DNA of 64,000 nucleotides, taken from assembly GCA_030770545.1 (NCBI GenBank), contig CM061106.1:17381001-17445000 (forward strand), written 5' to 3'. Shown in pieces: positions 44,135 to 55,340 of this stretch; positions within the stretch are counted from its first letter, which is position 1; each line of letters starts with the position of its first letter. The notes below the pieces were generated by a model, which had not been told where the DNA came from, made no database searches, and was given only the letters and a program-made list of their open reading frames with translations. This DNA is from Macropodus opercularis. Lineage: Eukaryota; Chordata; Actinopteri; Anabantiformes; Osphronemidae. The translations under genes and the position numbers were made by a program.

Positions 44135-44855
44135 TTCACGCTACAAACCCTCTAGAGGGAGAAAGTACGCAATAGAGGAAGTAACTTATACTTCAGCGAG
44201 AGCAACCTCCATAGAGGGCCGGGTCAAATACTGTTGGTCATGCCCCACCTGTGCCTGGAACCCGATTGATACATCAGTGCCCGAGTAGGTAGAAGAACAC
44301 CGGGCCTTTTGACAGGTGGTATTTGTCTTTATCGTAGGGCAAAAATCAATGACACGTTTGTCACCTGTTGACATGCCAGCACCAGGGTTCACAATGCTGG
44401 TGGTATAGTCACAACCACAGATCCCTCCAAAGTAGTTGTGCTGTGTTTGTGTTTGGACTCGACCTTGAAAGTCACAAGTTGCTGGAACGAATGGCTCCTT
44501 GTCTTTCAGCTGTGGCAGTGCGACCACTCCTGCGTGTAGTGCTAATGGAGCAGCGACCCGTCCGTGGTGTACGCAGCCTCTCGCTCGATAAAGTCTTCCA
44601 GAGGGATGGAATAAAACTGAGGTGGACGGCTTATGTGGTTAAACCCCTGGCCTCATTGCGCATAGGTAAAAGTCCTGTCATCACTAGAGACTTTACTCGT
44701 GCTCTCTGCCTCTCATTCACCACACGTAAGAAGCCTTTGCGTTCTAGTCCGGCAAATGAAAGAGTTCAGTGATGGAAACGGGCATTCTGGGAGGTTAGTC
44801 TTGCGGCATTGTACGGTTTCTGTCACGTGCCCATAGGGCGATGCCGGGCTTTCGA

Positions 44856-44928
44856 GCATTGGTGGTATAAAGTTGAGAATAAGTGCTTCCCAAGCAGTGG
44901 ACCCAGGGTTCGATTCTTGGCCAACGCA
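44856..44928 (+). pseudogene. tRNA-Gly(CCC)-like pseudogene (array 3 form)
   Basis: Same as 42050. Confidence 0.82.
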
Positions 44929-45100
44929 GTGTCAGAGGAATGTCACATCAGTTCCCTTTTCGACTCAGACTGCAATTGAAACGTGCGATAACTTCTGCTG
45001 GACGTGTAAGAAAGCACAAAGGGCCCGACGTCGCATGTTCTTATGTTACAGCGGCAAACCAGACTTGAACGTATTAGACTGACCCTCGGCTAAATGGCTT

Positions 45101-45172
45101 TTCCCTGACCGGGAATCGAACCCGGGCCGCGGCGGTGAGAGCGCCGAATCCTAGCCACTAGACCACCAGGGA
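45101..45172 (-). tRNA. tRNA-Glu(CTC), regular
   Basis: All stems pair, including C50:G64. Confidence 0.95.
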
Positions 45173-45464
45173 GAAGGTACGAGCACCGGGCAAATTCCTC
45201 GGACGATAGCTTCTACGTGGAAGTCTTCCTGGAGAAAATGGAGTTTCTCTGATCCCCTGGTTCCATCGGAGAAAACAGCCTTGACATGTTCCCAACAATT
45301 GACGAACCAGCCGTTGGAACAAAGAGGACCTTAATGGGGTTTCTTGATTGCATGCAAAGACTCTGAAGGAGACATGATTTGAGCTGGTTTCACAACACTG
45401 GTGGTATAGTGACGACCTTGGGTGCCTTCAAAGTCACTAGTGAGCTGCAGAAAACAGGTAACTT

Positions 45465-45537
45465 TGCCTGAGCAGGGACTTGAACCCTGGGCCCTCAGAT
45501 TAAAAGTCTGATGCTCTACCGACTGAGCTACACAGGC
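45465..45537 (-). tRNA. tRNA-Lys(TTT)
   Basis: Same as 41256. Confidence 0.92.
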
Positions 45538-46258
45538 TTCACGCTACAAACCCTCTAGAGGGAGAAAGTACGCAATAGAGGAAGTAACTTATACTTCAGC
45601 GAGAGCAACCTCCATAGAGGGCCGGGTCAAATACTGTTGGTCATGCCCCACCTGTGCCTGGAACCCGATTGATACATCAGTGCCCGAGTAGGTAGAAGAA
45701 CACCGGGCCTTTTGACAGGTGGTATTTGTCTTTATCGTAGGGCAAAAATCAATGACACGTTTGTCACCTGTTGACATGCCAGCACCAGGGTTCACAATGC
45801 TGGTGGTATAGTCACAACCACAGATCCCTCCAAAGTAGTTGTGCTGTGTTTGTGTTTGGACTCGACCTTGAAAGTCACAAGTTGCTGGAACGAATGGCTC
45901 CTTGTCTTTCAGCTGTGGCAGTGCGACCACTCCTGCGTGTAGTGCTAATGGAGCAGCGACCCGTCCGTGGTGTACGCAGCCTCTCGCTCGATAAAGTCTT
46001 CCAGAGGGATGGAATAAAACTGAGGTGGACGGCTTATGTGGTTAAACCCCTGGCCTCATTGCGCATAGGTAAAAGTCCTGTCATCACTAGAGACTTTACT
46101 CGTGCTCTCTGCCTCTCATTCACCACACGTAAGAAGCCTTTGCGTTCTAGTCCGGCAAATGAAAGAGTTCAGTGATGGAAACGGGCATTCTGGGAGGTTA
46201 GTCTTGCGGCATTGTACGGTTTCTGTCACGTGCCCATAGGTCGAAGCCGGGCTTTCGA

Positions 46259-46331
46259 GCATTGGTGGTATAAAGTTGAGAATAAGTGCTTCCCAAGCAG
46301 TGGACCCAGGGTTCGATTCTTGGCCAACGCA
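46259..46331 (+). pseudogene. tRNA-Gly(CCC)-like pseudogene (array 3 form)
   Basis: Same body; two changes in the upstream block (GGTCGAAGCC). Confidence 0.82.
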
Positions 46332-46503
46332 GCGTCAGAGGAATGTCACATCAGTTCCCTTTTTGACTCAGACTGCAATTGAAACGTGCGATACATTCTG
46401 CTGGACGTGTAAGAAAGCACAAAGGGCCCGACGTCGCATGTTCTTATGTTACAGCGGCAAACCAGACTTGAACGTATTGGACTGACCCTCGGCTAAATGG
46501 CTT

Positions 46504-46575
46504 TTCCCTGACCGGGAATCGAACCCGGGCCGCGGCGGTGAGAGCGCCGAATCCTAGCCACTAGACCACCAGGGA
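46504..46575 (-). tRNA. tRNA-Glu(CTC), regular
   Basis: Same as 45101. Confidence 0.95.
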
Positions 46576-46867
46576 GAAGGTACGAGCACTGGGCAAATTC
46601 CTCGGACGATAGCTTCTACGTGGAAGTCTTCCTGGAGAAAATGGAGTTTCTCTGATCCCCTGGTTCCATCGGAGAAAACAGCCTTGACATGTTCCCAACA
46701 ATTGACGAACCAGCCGTTGGAACAAAGAGGACCTTAATGGGGTTTCTTGATTGCATGCAAAGACTCTGAAGGAGACATGATTTGAGCTGGTTTCACAACA
46801 CTGGTGGTATAGTGACGACCTTGGGTGCCTTCAAAGTCACTAGTGAGCTGCAGAAAACAGGTAACTT

Positions 46868-46940
46868 TGCCTGAGCAGGGACTTGAACCCTGGGCCCTCA
46901 GATTGAAAGTCTGATGCTCTACCGACTGAGCTACACAGGC
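46868..46940 (-). tRNA. Lys-bodied tRNA with TTC anticodon
   Basis: The body is identical to the neighbouring Lys genes, but the loop reads CTTTCAA instead of CTTTTAA, so the anticodon is TTC (reads GAA, Glu) in place of TTT. The single change is at position 36; stems, D loop and T loop are untouched and the downstream T4 run is kept. It could be a dead variant, or, if still charged with lysine, a mistranslating tRNA. Lysyl-tRNA synthetase depends strongly on the anticodon, so charging is uncertain. Confidence 0.85.
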
Positions 46941-47661
46941 TTCACGCTACAAACCCTCTAGAGGGAGAAAGTACGCAATAGAGGAAGTAACTTATACTTC
47001 AGCGAGAGCAACCTCCATAGAGGGCCGGGTCAAATACTGTTGGTCATGCCCCACCGGTGCCTGGAACCCGATTGATACATCAGTGCCCGAGTAGGTAGAA
47101 GAACACCGGGCCTTTTGACAGGTGGTATTTGTCTTTATCGTAGGGCAAAAATCAATGACACGTTTGTCACCTGTTGACATGCCAGCACCAGGGTTCACAA
47201 TGCTGGTGGTATAGTCACAACCACAGATCCCTTCAAAGTAGTTGTGCTGTGTTTGTGTTTGGACTCGACCTTGAAAGTCACAAGTTGCTGGAACGAATGG
47301 CTCCTTGTCTTTCAGCTGTGGCAGTGCGACCACTCCTGCGTGTAGTGCTAATGGAGCAGCGACCCGTCCGTGGTGTACGCAGCCTCTCGCTCGATAAAGT
47401 CTTCCAGAGGGATGGAATAAAACTGAGGTGGACGGCTTATGTGGTTAAACCCCTGGCCTCATTGCGCATAGGTAAAAGTCCTGTCATCACTAGAGACTTT
47501 ACTCGTGCTCTCTGCCTCTCATTCACCACACGTAAGAAGCCTTTGCGTTCTAGTCCGGCAAATGAAAGAGTTCAGTGATGGAAACGGGCATTCTGGGAGG
47601 TTAGTCTTGCGGCATTGTACGGTTTCTGTCACGTGCCCATAGGGCGAAGCCGGGCTTTCGA

Positions 47662-47734
47662 GCATTGGTGGTATAAAGTTGAGAATAAGTGCTTCCCAAG
47701 CAGTGGACCCAGGGTTCGATTCTTGGCCAACGCA
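47662..47734 (+). pseudogene. tRNA-Gly(CCC)-like pseudogene (array 3 form)
   Basis: Same as 42050. Confidence 0.82.
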
Positions 47735-47906
47735 GTGTCAGAGGAATGTCACATCAGTTCCCTTTTCGACTCAGACTGCAATTGAAACGTGCGATACATT
47801 CTGCTGGACGTGTAAGAAAGCACAAAGGGCCCGATGTCGCATGTTCTTATGTTACAGCGGCAAACCAGACTTGAACGTATTGGACTGACCCTCAGCTAAA
47901 TGGCAT

Positions 47907-47978
47907 TTCCCTGACCGGGAATCGAACCCGGGCCGCGGCGCTGAGAGCGCCGAATCCTAGCCACTAGACCACCAGGGA
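47907..47978 (-). tRNA. tRNA-Glu(CTC), G38 variant
   Basis: Loop CTCTCAG (C38 to G); the stems pair. Confidence 0.88.
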
Positions 47979-48098
47979 GAAGGTACGAGCACCGGGCAAA
48001 TTCCTCGGACGATAGCTTCTACGTGGATGTCTTCCTGGAGAAAATGGAGTTTCTCTGATCCCCTGGTTCCATCGGAGAAAACAGCGTTGACATGTTCC

Positions 48099-48918
48099 CC
48101 TGATGGAGCAGATCTAACCTAGTGGTGGAGCAGCGACCCGTCCGTTGTGTACGCAGGACAGGGTAGGTCGAAGCGACGACCTACTCTGGGTCTCCGAAGT
48201 CGGGCGTGGAAACGACGATCTCCCCTGGTTTGCCGGAGATAGACGTGGAAGCGATGGCCTCCCTGGGTCACCCGAGACAGGCGTGGAAGCGACGACCTAC
48301 CCTGGGTCGCCGGAGACAGCAAGGCAGGCAGAAACTGGAGAATGTGATAGGAACAGGACAGGTGCAAGGATGGCAGGATCACCGGGGCTTGAGTGGGGAA
48401 CTGCTGCCGAGACAATGGCTGTGGGTTTCAGGACTAGAGGCAGGCATGGAAACTGAGGACTTTGCTAGGCAGTCGTCAGAGAGCATGGCGAGGGTGTCCT
48501 CCACCTTAAGCCATCAAAGATACCTGAGGAAGCAAGAATCACTCCAGGATTCCCCTCCAAAAGCTACCACCCCCCTCCGTTCCCTTCGGCAAAAAGTGAC
48601 AGCCTATAGGGAAAATGTTAACCTGGAGCCAGGGCATGGGGAAGAGCCAGAATGTAGCTTGGTGGTAGGAGAAGGATGAGGCAGGGAGTCCAAGGCAGGG
48701 ACGGCCTGGCGTGGAGCGAGGTCGGCGTGGGAGTGAAATCGAAGAGAACCCCAGGATAGGTGAGCCAGGGGGTTAGATTCAGGAGGTGTTGTTTCCAAAG
48801 TGACACTTATTGAGCTTTCAACTCCTACCAGATATGGCAATCCTCAGAAGTGAATTCAGGCTGGATGTCTGGAACTTCCAGTCTGTGGAGGGTTCTGATT
48901 ATCTGATCTTCGTTAGGA
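48099..48918 (-). mobile_element. Ty3/gypsy gag-region remnant (copy 1, lacks its start)
   Basis: Same sequence as the gag-side part of the element at 49794-50770, but cut at the duplication joint before the ATG. It contains an imperfect 38-39-bp repeat, about four copies at 48166-48318, which on the minus strand gives roughly 13-residue Arg/His-rich repeats. No intact gag frame. Confidence 0.6.
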
Positions 48919-49356
48919 CAGATCCCTTCAAAGTAGTTGTGCTGTGTTTGTGTTTGGACTCGACCTTGAAAGTCACAAGTTGCTGGAACGAATGGCTCCT
49001 TGTCTTTCAGCTGTGGCAGTGCGACCACTCCTGCGTGTAGTGCTAATGGAGCAGCGACCCGTCCGTGGTGTACGCAGCCTCTCGCTCGATAAAGTCTTCC
49101 AGAGGGATGGAATAAAACTGAGGTGGACGGCTTATGTGGTTAAACCCCTGGCCTCATTGCGCATAGGTAAAAGTCCTGTCATCACTAGAGACTTTACTCG
49201 TGCTCTCTGCCTCTCATTCACCACACGTAAGAAGCCTTTGCGTTCTAGTCCGGCAAATGAAAGAGTTCAGTGATGGAAACGGGCATTCTGGGAGGTTAGT
49301 CTTGCGGCATTGTACGGTTTCTGTCACGTGCCCATAGGGCGAAGCCGGGCTTTCGA

Positions 49357-49429
49357 GCATTGGTGGTATAAAGTTGAGAATAAGTGCTTCCCAAGCAGTG
49401 GACCCAGGGTTCGATTCTTGGCCAACGCA
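49357..49429 (+). pseudogene. tRNA-Gly(CCC)-like pseudogene (array 3 form)
   Basis: Duplicate of 47662. Confidence 0.82.
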
Positions 49430-49601
49430 GTGTCAGAGGAATGTCACATCAGTTCCCTTTTCGACTCAGACTGCAATTGAAACGTGCGATACATTCTGCT
49501 GGACGTGTAAGAAAGCACAAAGGGCCCGATGTCGCATGTTCTTATGTTACAGCGGCAAACCAGACTTGAACGTATTGGACTGACCCTCAGCTAAATGGCA
49601 T

Positions 49602-49673
49602 TTCCCTGACCGGGAATCGAACCCGGGCCGCGGCGCTGAGAGCGCCGAATCCTAGCCACTAGACCACCAGGGA
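49602..49673 (-). tRNA. tRNA-Glu(CTC), G38 variant
   Basis: Duplicate of 47907; last tRNA gene of the window. Confidence 0.88.
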
Positions 49674-49793
49674 GAAGGTACGAGCACCGGGCAAATTCCT
49701 CGGACGATAGCTTCTACGTGGATGTCTTCCTGGAGAAAATGGAGTTTCTCTGATCCCCTGGTTCCATCGGAGAAAACAGCGTTGACATGTTCC

Positions 49794-50770
49794 CCTGATG
49801 GAGCAGATCTAACCTAGTGGTGGAGCAGCGACCCGTCCGTTGTGTACGCAGGACAGGGTAGGTCGAAGCGACGACCTACTCTGGGTCTCCGAAGTCGGGC
49901 GTGGAAACGACGATCTCCCCTGGTTTGCCGGAGATAGACGTGGAAGCGATGGCCTCCCTGGGTCACCCGAGACAGGCGTGGAAGCGACGACCTACCCTGG
50001 GTCGCCGGAGACAGCAAGGCAGGCAGAAACTGGAGAATGTGATAGGAACAGGACAGGTGCAAGGATGGCAGGATCACCGGGGCTTGAGTGGGGAACTGCT
50101 GCCGAGACAATGGCTGTGGGTTTCAGGACTAGAGGCAGGCATGGAAACTGAGGACTTTGCTAGGCAGTCGTCAGAGAGCATGGCGAGGGTGTCCTCCACC
50201 TTAAGCCATCAAAGATACCTGAGGAAGCAAGAATCACTCCAGGATTCCCCTCCAAAAGCTACCACCCCCCTCCGTTCCCTTCGGCAAAAAGTGACAGCCT
50301 ATAGGGAAAATGTTAACCTGGAGCCAGGGCATGGGGAAGAGCCAGAATGTAGCTTGGTGGTAGGAGAAGGATGAGGCAGGGAGTCCAAGGCAGGGACGGC
50401 CTGGCGTGGAGCGAGGTCGGCGTGGGAGTGAAATCGAAGAGAACCCCAGGATAGGTGAGCCAGGGGGTTAGATTCAGGAGGTGTTGTTTCCAAAGTGACA
50501 CTTATTGAGCTTTCAACTCCTACCAGATATGGCAATCCTCAGAAGTGAATTCAGGCTGGATGTCTGGAACTTCCAGTCTGTGGAGGGTTCTGATTATCTG
50601 ATCTTCGTTAGGAGCTTTGGTCAAATCCGCGGGGTCCATGGTCTGGTCGGATCGTATTGTCACAGTTCGCTGACACCTCCCCTGAGGTTGTGTCAGCGAT
50701 GTTAAGGACCAGGTAGATTCCAACTCTTCTATTTAGGAACTTTATTACCCCCACGTGAAAAAAACTGCAA
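49794..50770 (-). mobile_element. Ty3/gypsy 5' end: LTR edge, leader and broken gag
   Basis: On the minus strand an ATG at 50639 opens MDPAD, a typical fish gypsy gag start, preceded by a short leader and an LTR-like edge with an AATAAA-containing stretch near 50740-50760. The frame stops after 39 codons at 50520. No protease or polymerase follows, because the array lies downstream. Confidence 0.6.
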
Positions 50771-51411
50771 AACAATATAAACAGACCAAAATCTACAATG
50801 CAAAGGATGGGTTAACTCAAATAGAGCCGGCTGGCCGGACTAAAGCAGTCTGAATAAGCGGGGAACACCGGTCAGAAAACAACAGTTGAGCGTGATCAGA
50901 GTTCATGAGTTCTAGAGTTGGTAGGTTTTCTAGCAGTCAATCTGGGAGAATCTTAAAAGAGACTGAAAACAAGTCATCTGAATAATGCTCTGTTAACGGG
51001 TAGCAGTGCCTAATAGCAGGTAGCAAGAGATGAAGTTGAGGGGCGAGACATGAAGAAACAACTTTACACGTTTCAGGCGTCAGGTACAAAACAGTAAAAC
51101 GAGTCCAGACTCACGAAAACCAGACATGCTCTGCACAATAAGGGCTCCGACAGAAGTCGACCTGTGGATCATGACAACATGAAGCCTCTAAATTTACACC
51201 CAGCTTCTAATCAATAAAGTAGCAACAGATAATCTAGTAGAAGACGTTAAAACAGCTCCTGTTACGAACTTCTGAAGACTCAAAGTATACTAATAAACTG
51301 TTCCAGGGGTAGGAACGCCTGAGCCCCTGGTACTACCTTTTGGTGAGCTAACAGAGCTGCTCAACTTAGAGCCTATCGCCCAACTCACTACGAGACTCGT
51401 AGATACCAAAA
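50771..51411. other. Unassigned DNA
   Basis: No gene seen. Part may be the outer LTR of the minus-strand gypsy element, but I could not find its other end. Confidence 0.35.
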
Positions 51412-52255
51412 GGGCTGCTCCACCTAGAGACGGGTTTCATAAATGTCCTGGAGGGAGGGGAGAGAGACACCAATGGTCTTCTCAGTTGCTCTCACTATGC
51501 GCAGTAGGGTCCTCTGGCAGGAGACATTGCAGGCCGCGTACCACACGGTGATGCAGCTCGTCAGAATGCTCTCGATGGGGCCTCTGTAGAAGTGTACATG
51601 ATGGGGGGAGGGGCTCTAGCTCTTCTCAGTTTGCAGAGAAAGTAGACACGCTGCTGTGATTTCTTGGTGCTGCAGAGTTGTCGGTCCAGGAGATGTCCTC
51701 TGTGAAGTGCATACCCAGGAACTTGGTGCTACTCACCCTCTCCACAGTCTCACTGTTGATGGTTAGAGGAGCATGCTGAGTGTGTGCTCTCCTGAAGTCA
51801 ACAATAATCACCTTCATCTTCTCTACATTCAGAAAGAGATTGTTGTCCCTGCACCACCCGGCCAGGCTGCTCACCTCTCTCCTGTAGTTTGTCTCATCTT
51901 TGTTACTAATGAGGCCCACCACAGTTGTGTCATCCACAAACTTAATAAGGAGGTTGGAGTTGTGTGACGGTGTGCAGTTGTGGGTCAGTAGAGTGAAGAG
52001 AATGGGGCTCAGCTACACATCCTTGGGGAGGCCCCAATGTTCAGTGTGGTTGTGCTGGATGTGTTACTGCTAACCCGTACTGCCTGAAGTCTGAAGGTCC
52101 AACAGCCAGTTGCACAACAAAGTGTTGAGCACCAGCTGATGTGTTGCATGACTAGCCGTTCAAAGCACTTCATGATAATTGGAGTAAGTGCAACTGGATG
52201 GTAGTCACTGAAGCAGGATGGAGACGGAGACTGGAATTCTCACCCACATCAGAAC
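51412..52255 (-). mobile_element. CR1/L2-type LINE fragment (broken reverse transcriptase)
   Basis: Minus-strand translation gives MKCFERLV (about 52140-52180), then after an internal deletion LSPILFTLLTH, VDDTTVVGLISN with the catalytic DD (about 51930), WCRDNNLFLNVEK and FLGMHFTED, then the C-terminal ITVWYAAC region. This order is that of CR1/L2-clade reverse transcriptases common in fish. Frameshifts, a stop and deletions make it non-functional. Confidence 0.85.
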
Positions 52256-52323
52256 TGACAAAACATCTGTCTGCAGTCAGTCAATCACAGCCTGTAAAAA
52301 CTATTATGTCAATTCTCTGTATT

Positions 52324-52758
52324 TTACTCTGTATAGTCTGAAAGTTGAGTCATAGCAACTAAGTGTCTCCTTTGTGGGGAACATGTGAAGTGGTCTTGAT
52401 CTTCCTGGGCATAGTTGAAAGGGCAGCATGGTAGATGGGAGACAAGTTGTGTCTGAGGCCTCCACCCCTGTTGAGAGAGGGGCTGTTTACCTAAAGCTTC
52501 CCCAACACCTTGTTCAAACCACCTGTCTTCTCTGTCCAGATTATGAACGTTGTTGTCCTCAAAAGAGTGGCCTTTGTGTTTTGAGTGGAGATACACGGCA
52601 GATACTGGTCCTGATTTGTTGTTCCTCCTATGCTGGGCCATCCTCTTGTGTAATGGCTGTTTGGTTTCACCAATGTATAGTTCCGAGCACTCTTCACTGC
52701 ATTGAACTTGTTGGGGGACAAAGGAACATGTATTATGATAATAATATCTATTTACCAA
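52324..52758 (-). mobile_element. Penelope-like element fragment, GIY-YIG endonuclease end
   Basis: One open minus-strand frame encodes VQCSEECSELYIGETKQPL, KRMAQHRRNN and DREDRWFEQGVGEAL, the C-terminal GIY-YIG endonuclease of fish Penelope-like retroelements. The reverse transcriptase part is absent. The right part of the element tail (CTGAAAGTTGAGTCATAGC) is kept near 52338. Confidence 0.85.
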
Positions 52759-53748
52759 TCTTGGATATTAGCTAAATTTATCATTGATAAATTAATTAGA
52801 TAGCGAACTATCAAATGATTAACGAGGCACCACCCTGATTACTAGGGACTAATAACCAGGTTGTAAATAAAGCACAGTCTCAATTAAAAGTATTACTAAT
52901 TACCCAATCTTAAATAATATTAGTTAATGTAGCAGTGAAGGGCGAAATCCGAGCCACAGCCGTGATGATTATGATCAACAATTATTTAAACAATACATAA
53001 TAACTTAATAATTAATAAAACAAACAAAAGGATCACTATTCTAATGTGTGTGTGTGATGGCTAAGTAGATGTGTGTCTATGCGTAGGCCTGTGTGTGTGT
53101 GTGATGGCGTGTGCACAAGAGAGAGAGAGGAGGAGAGAGAGAGAAAGTGAAGGCCTCCATTAATCAAAATGGCGTAGACCAGATGTGCTAGCCAAGATGG
53201 CGGCTATGTTCAATCCACATGCGTGTGGTTGAACCAGGAGTGTGTGGTGCTCAGAGAACAATGGAAGTTCAGAACCAGAGAGGAAGTACCTACATTACCC
53301 GGATTTAGAGAACACACAGATGTTTCACCGCAGGGCCGCAGAGCAAGATGGTGTAAGCTTGTCTGCGTTGGCCTGCGAGGGTGAATTCACACATCTAGGA
53401 ACGTTACACGATCCTGTGGTAACACGCAGGGACTGTACGTGGCAGTACAGTCACTGAAACAATGCAGCATCAACAAAACATTAACTGATCACAGTTCTTA
53501 ATTCTCTGCTCAGACTTAGCTAGTAGCCTCTATGCCTCTTACTGTTACTCCTAACAGTATGAGGCTGTTAGGAGACCTAAGACCTTGAGATTTTATCTCA
53601 ATCACGCATCCGTTAATTCCGAGTTCTCCTGTTTCTGGGTGATCTCTCTTCTTCTTAAACAATTGAACAAACAACCAAACAAACTACATAGAACAAGGAT
53701 TCAAATAGTTACATACAAGTAGATACACAGCGTTTTTGCGTCATAAGT
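52759..53748. other. AT-rich DNA with a GT/GA microsatellite
   Basis: No gene seen. A TG- and GA-rich simple-sequence tract occupies about 53044-53145. Confidence 0.5.
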
Positions 53749-54361
53749 TACAGTATGTCACAGAAGTGAGCACACCCCTCACATTTCTTGTAAATATTTA
53801 ATATATCTTTTCATGTGACAACACTGAAGAAATTACACTTTACTACAATGTAAAGTAGTGAATGTGCAGTTTGTATAACAGTGTAAATTTGCTGTGCTCC
53901 CAAAACACAGCCATTAATGTCTAAACCCCTGGCAACAAAAGTGCGTACACCCCTAAGTGAAAATGTCCAAATTGAGCCCAAAGTGTCAATATTTTGTGTG
54001 GCCACCATTATTTTCCAGCACTGCCTTAACCCTTTTGGGCATGGAATCCTCTTCCACTGATCCATGACAACATCACAGAGCTGATGGATGTTAGAGACCT
54101 TGCGCTCCTCCACCCTCCGTTTGAGGATGCCCCACAGATCACACATCACCTTTACCCTAAGTTCCTTTAGAGCAGTGGTCATCTTGGAGGTGTGTTAGGG
54201 GTTGTTATCATATTGGAATACTGCCCTGCGGCCCAGTCTTCGAAGGGAGGGGATCATGTCCTGCTTCAGTATGTCACAGTACATGTTGGCATTCATGGTT
54301 CCCTCAATGAACTGTAGCTCCCCAGTGCTAGCAGCCCTCATGCAGCCCAGGCAGAGGAAAT
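53749..54361 (-). mobile_element. Tc1/mariner-like transposon, truncated
   Basis: Starts with the TACAGTATGTCACA terminus of a common fish Tc1-like family. A minus-strand frame (53811-54182) carries the transposase stretch LWGILKRRVEERKVSNIHQL. Internal deletions and loss of the other terminus near 54361 make it inactive. Confidence 0.75.
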
Positions 54362-55089
54362 TTACTGGTTCTTAAGGAGCCGCAGCGTCTCAGAGGGTTG
54401 TACGTCCAGACTCTTTTAAGCAGCCACTGTCTTCAGCAAGGCTAGCGTTAGCATTTAACATAACGAACTGTACAGTGTTTAACATTGTGACTTGTAGAAA
54501 CGTTGGCGCCATCTGCAGCTTCAACTGTTCATGTTGTTGCTAAACTCAACCATCTCTGAGCACAGGCCATGTTCTACTGATACAATGGCTAATTAACGCT
54601 TTGATAAATAGTTCTATGGATCCTCTACTTTATTGTAACAACTAAAAAGGTTGAGACACGAAACACATGATTGAATGAATTCCAAAATAGTTTACTGTTT
54701 CTGACAGACTCAAACCCTTAGAGCAGTAGCTGCTACAGCTCCAGTAAATCCTGCCCGAGGTCAGAAGGATGTGACGTGTAGCGTACTCACTGTGCAGTAA
54801 ATTCTCTAATGAACTGTAGGACTTCATTAGATGATGAATGTTGATACTGTGCTGAAATCTGGTGGCTCCAGTGTAGTGGTGATGCTGGTCTAAGGACTAA
54901 ATACTGTTTACCTTAGTAGTTGACAAACCTGAGTGTGGAGGAAGATGTAGGAGCTGTGGTGGCCACAGCTTCAGCCTTCCCATGAGTCAGGCAATGCCTT
55001 CATTCATTATCATTTACATGAAGCTTAGTTGGTGGTTTGGTTTCAAATAATGAATGATCATTCAAAGGAAACTTCACATTTGATTTAAG
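54362..55089. other. Unassigned DNA
   Basis: No gene, repeat or RNA recognised. Confidence 0.4.
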
Positions 55090-55340
55090 TTTATCTGTTC
55101 ATTCATTGGGTGACACAGTGGTGTGGCGGCTAGCACTGTCACATCGCAGTGAGAAGATCCCTGGTTTGATTCCCTTTCTGTGTGGAGTCTGCATGTTCTC
55201 CTCTTGTCTATTTGGGTTTTCTCGCAGGTGTGCTGGAGTCTATCCTATGGGCGAGAGGCAGGGTTCACCCTGGACAGGTCACTAGTCCGTCGCAGGGCCA
55301 CACATATAGACACGCACACCTACGGGCAATTTAAAGAGAG
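55090..55340. repeat. Dispersed teleost repeat, two halves in opposite orientation
   Basis: The left half (GTGGTGTGGCGGCTAGCAC to GGGTTTTCTC) matches the start of a ubiquitous fish interspersed repeat. The right half, from about 55208, matches the end of the same repeat in reverse complement (TGGACAGGTCACTAGTCC). This suggests an internal inversion or head-to-head copies. Confidence 0.55.

Larger units (their letters stand above)
41075..48098. repeat. tRNA array 3: tandem 1403-bp units related to array 1
   Basis: Five units, each with a Gly-like gene (+), Glu (-) and Lys (-) in array 1 order. They differ from array 1 by a 6-bp deletion before Glu, a 1-bp insertion in the Gly-like gene and scattered substitutions. 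The last unit breaks off at about 48098 into a gypsy-derived segment. Confidence 0.94.
47223..48917. repeat. 1695-bp tandem duplication, copy 1
   Basis: Contains part of an array 3 unit (Gly-like and Glu genes) followed by a gypsy gag-derived segment, then joins copy 2 at 48918. Both copies share the private change CCCTTCAAAG, so the source is the last array 3 unit. Confidence 0.92.
48918..50612. repeat. 1695-bp tandem duplication, copy 2
   Basis: Same content and order as copy 1, with identical open frames at an offset of 1695; it then continues into unduplicated gypsy sequence. Confidence 0.92.

Noticed and set aside
48145..48679. Open frames of 103 and 157 codons in the gypsy-derived insert (also at 49840-50374) as genes
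   Set aside because: They lie antisense to a gag-region remnant, are compositionally repetitive, and show no domain.
1..50612. CRISPR array or bacterial island as an explanation for the repeats
   Set aside because: Units are 1.4-1.8 kb with eukaryotic tRNA genes and Pol III terminators, and the flanks contain introns and vertebrate transposons.
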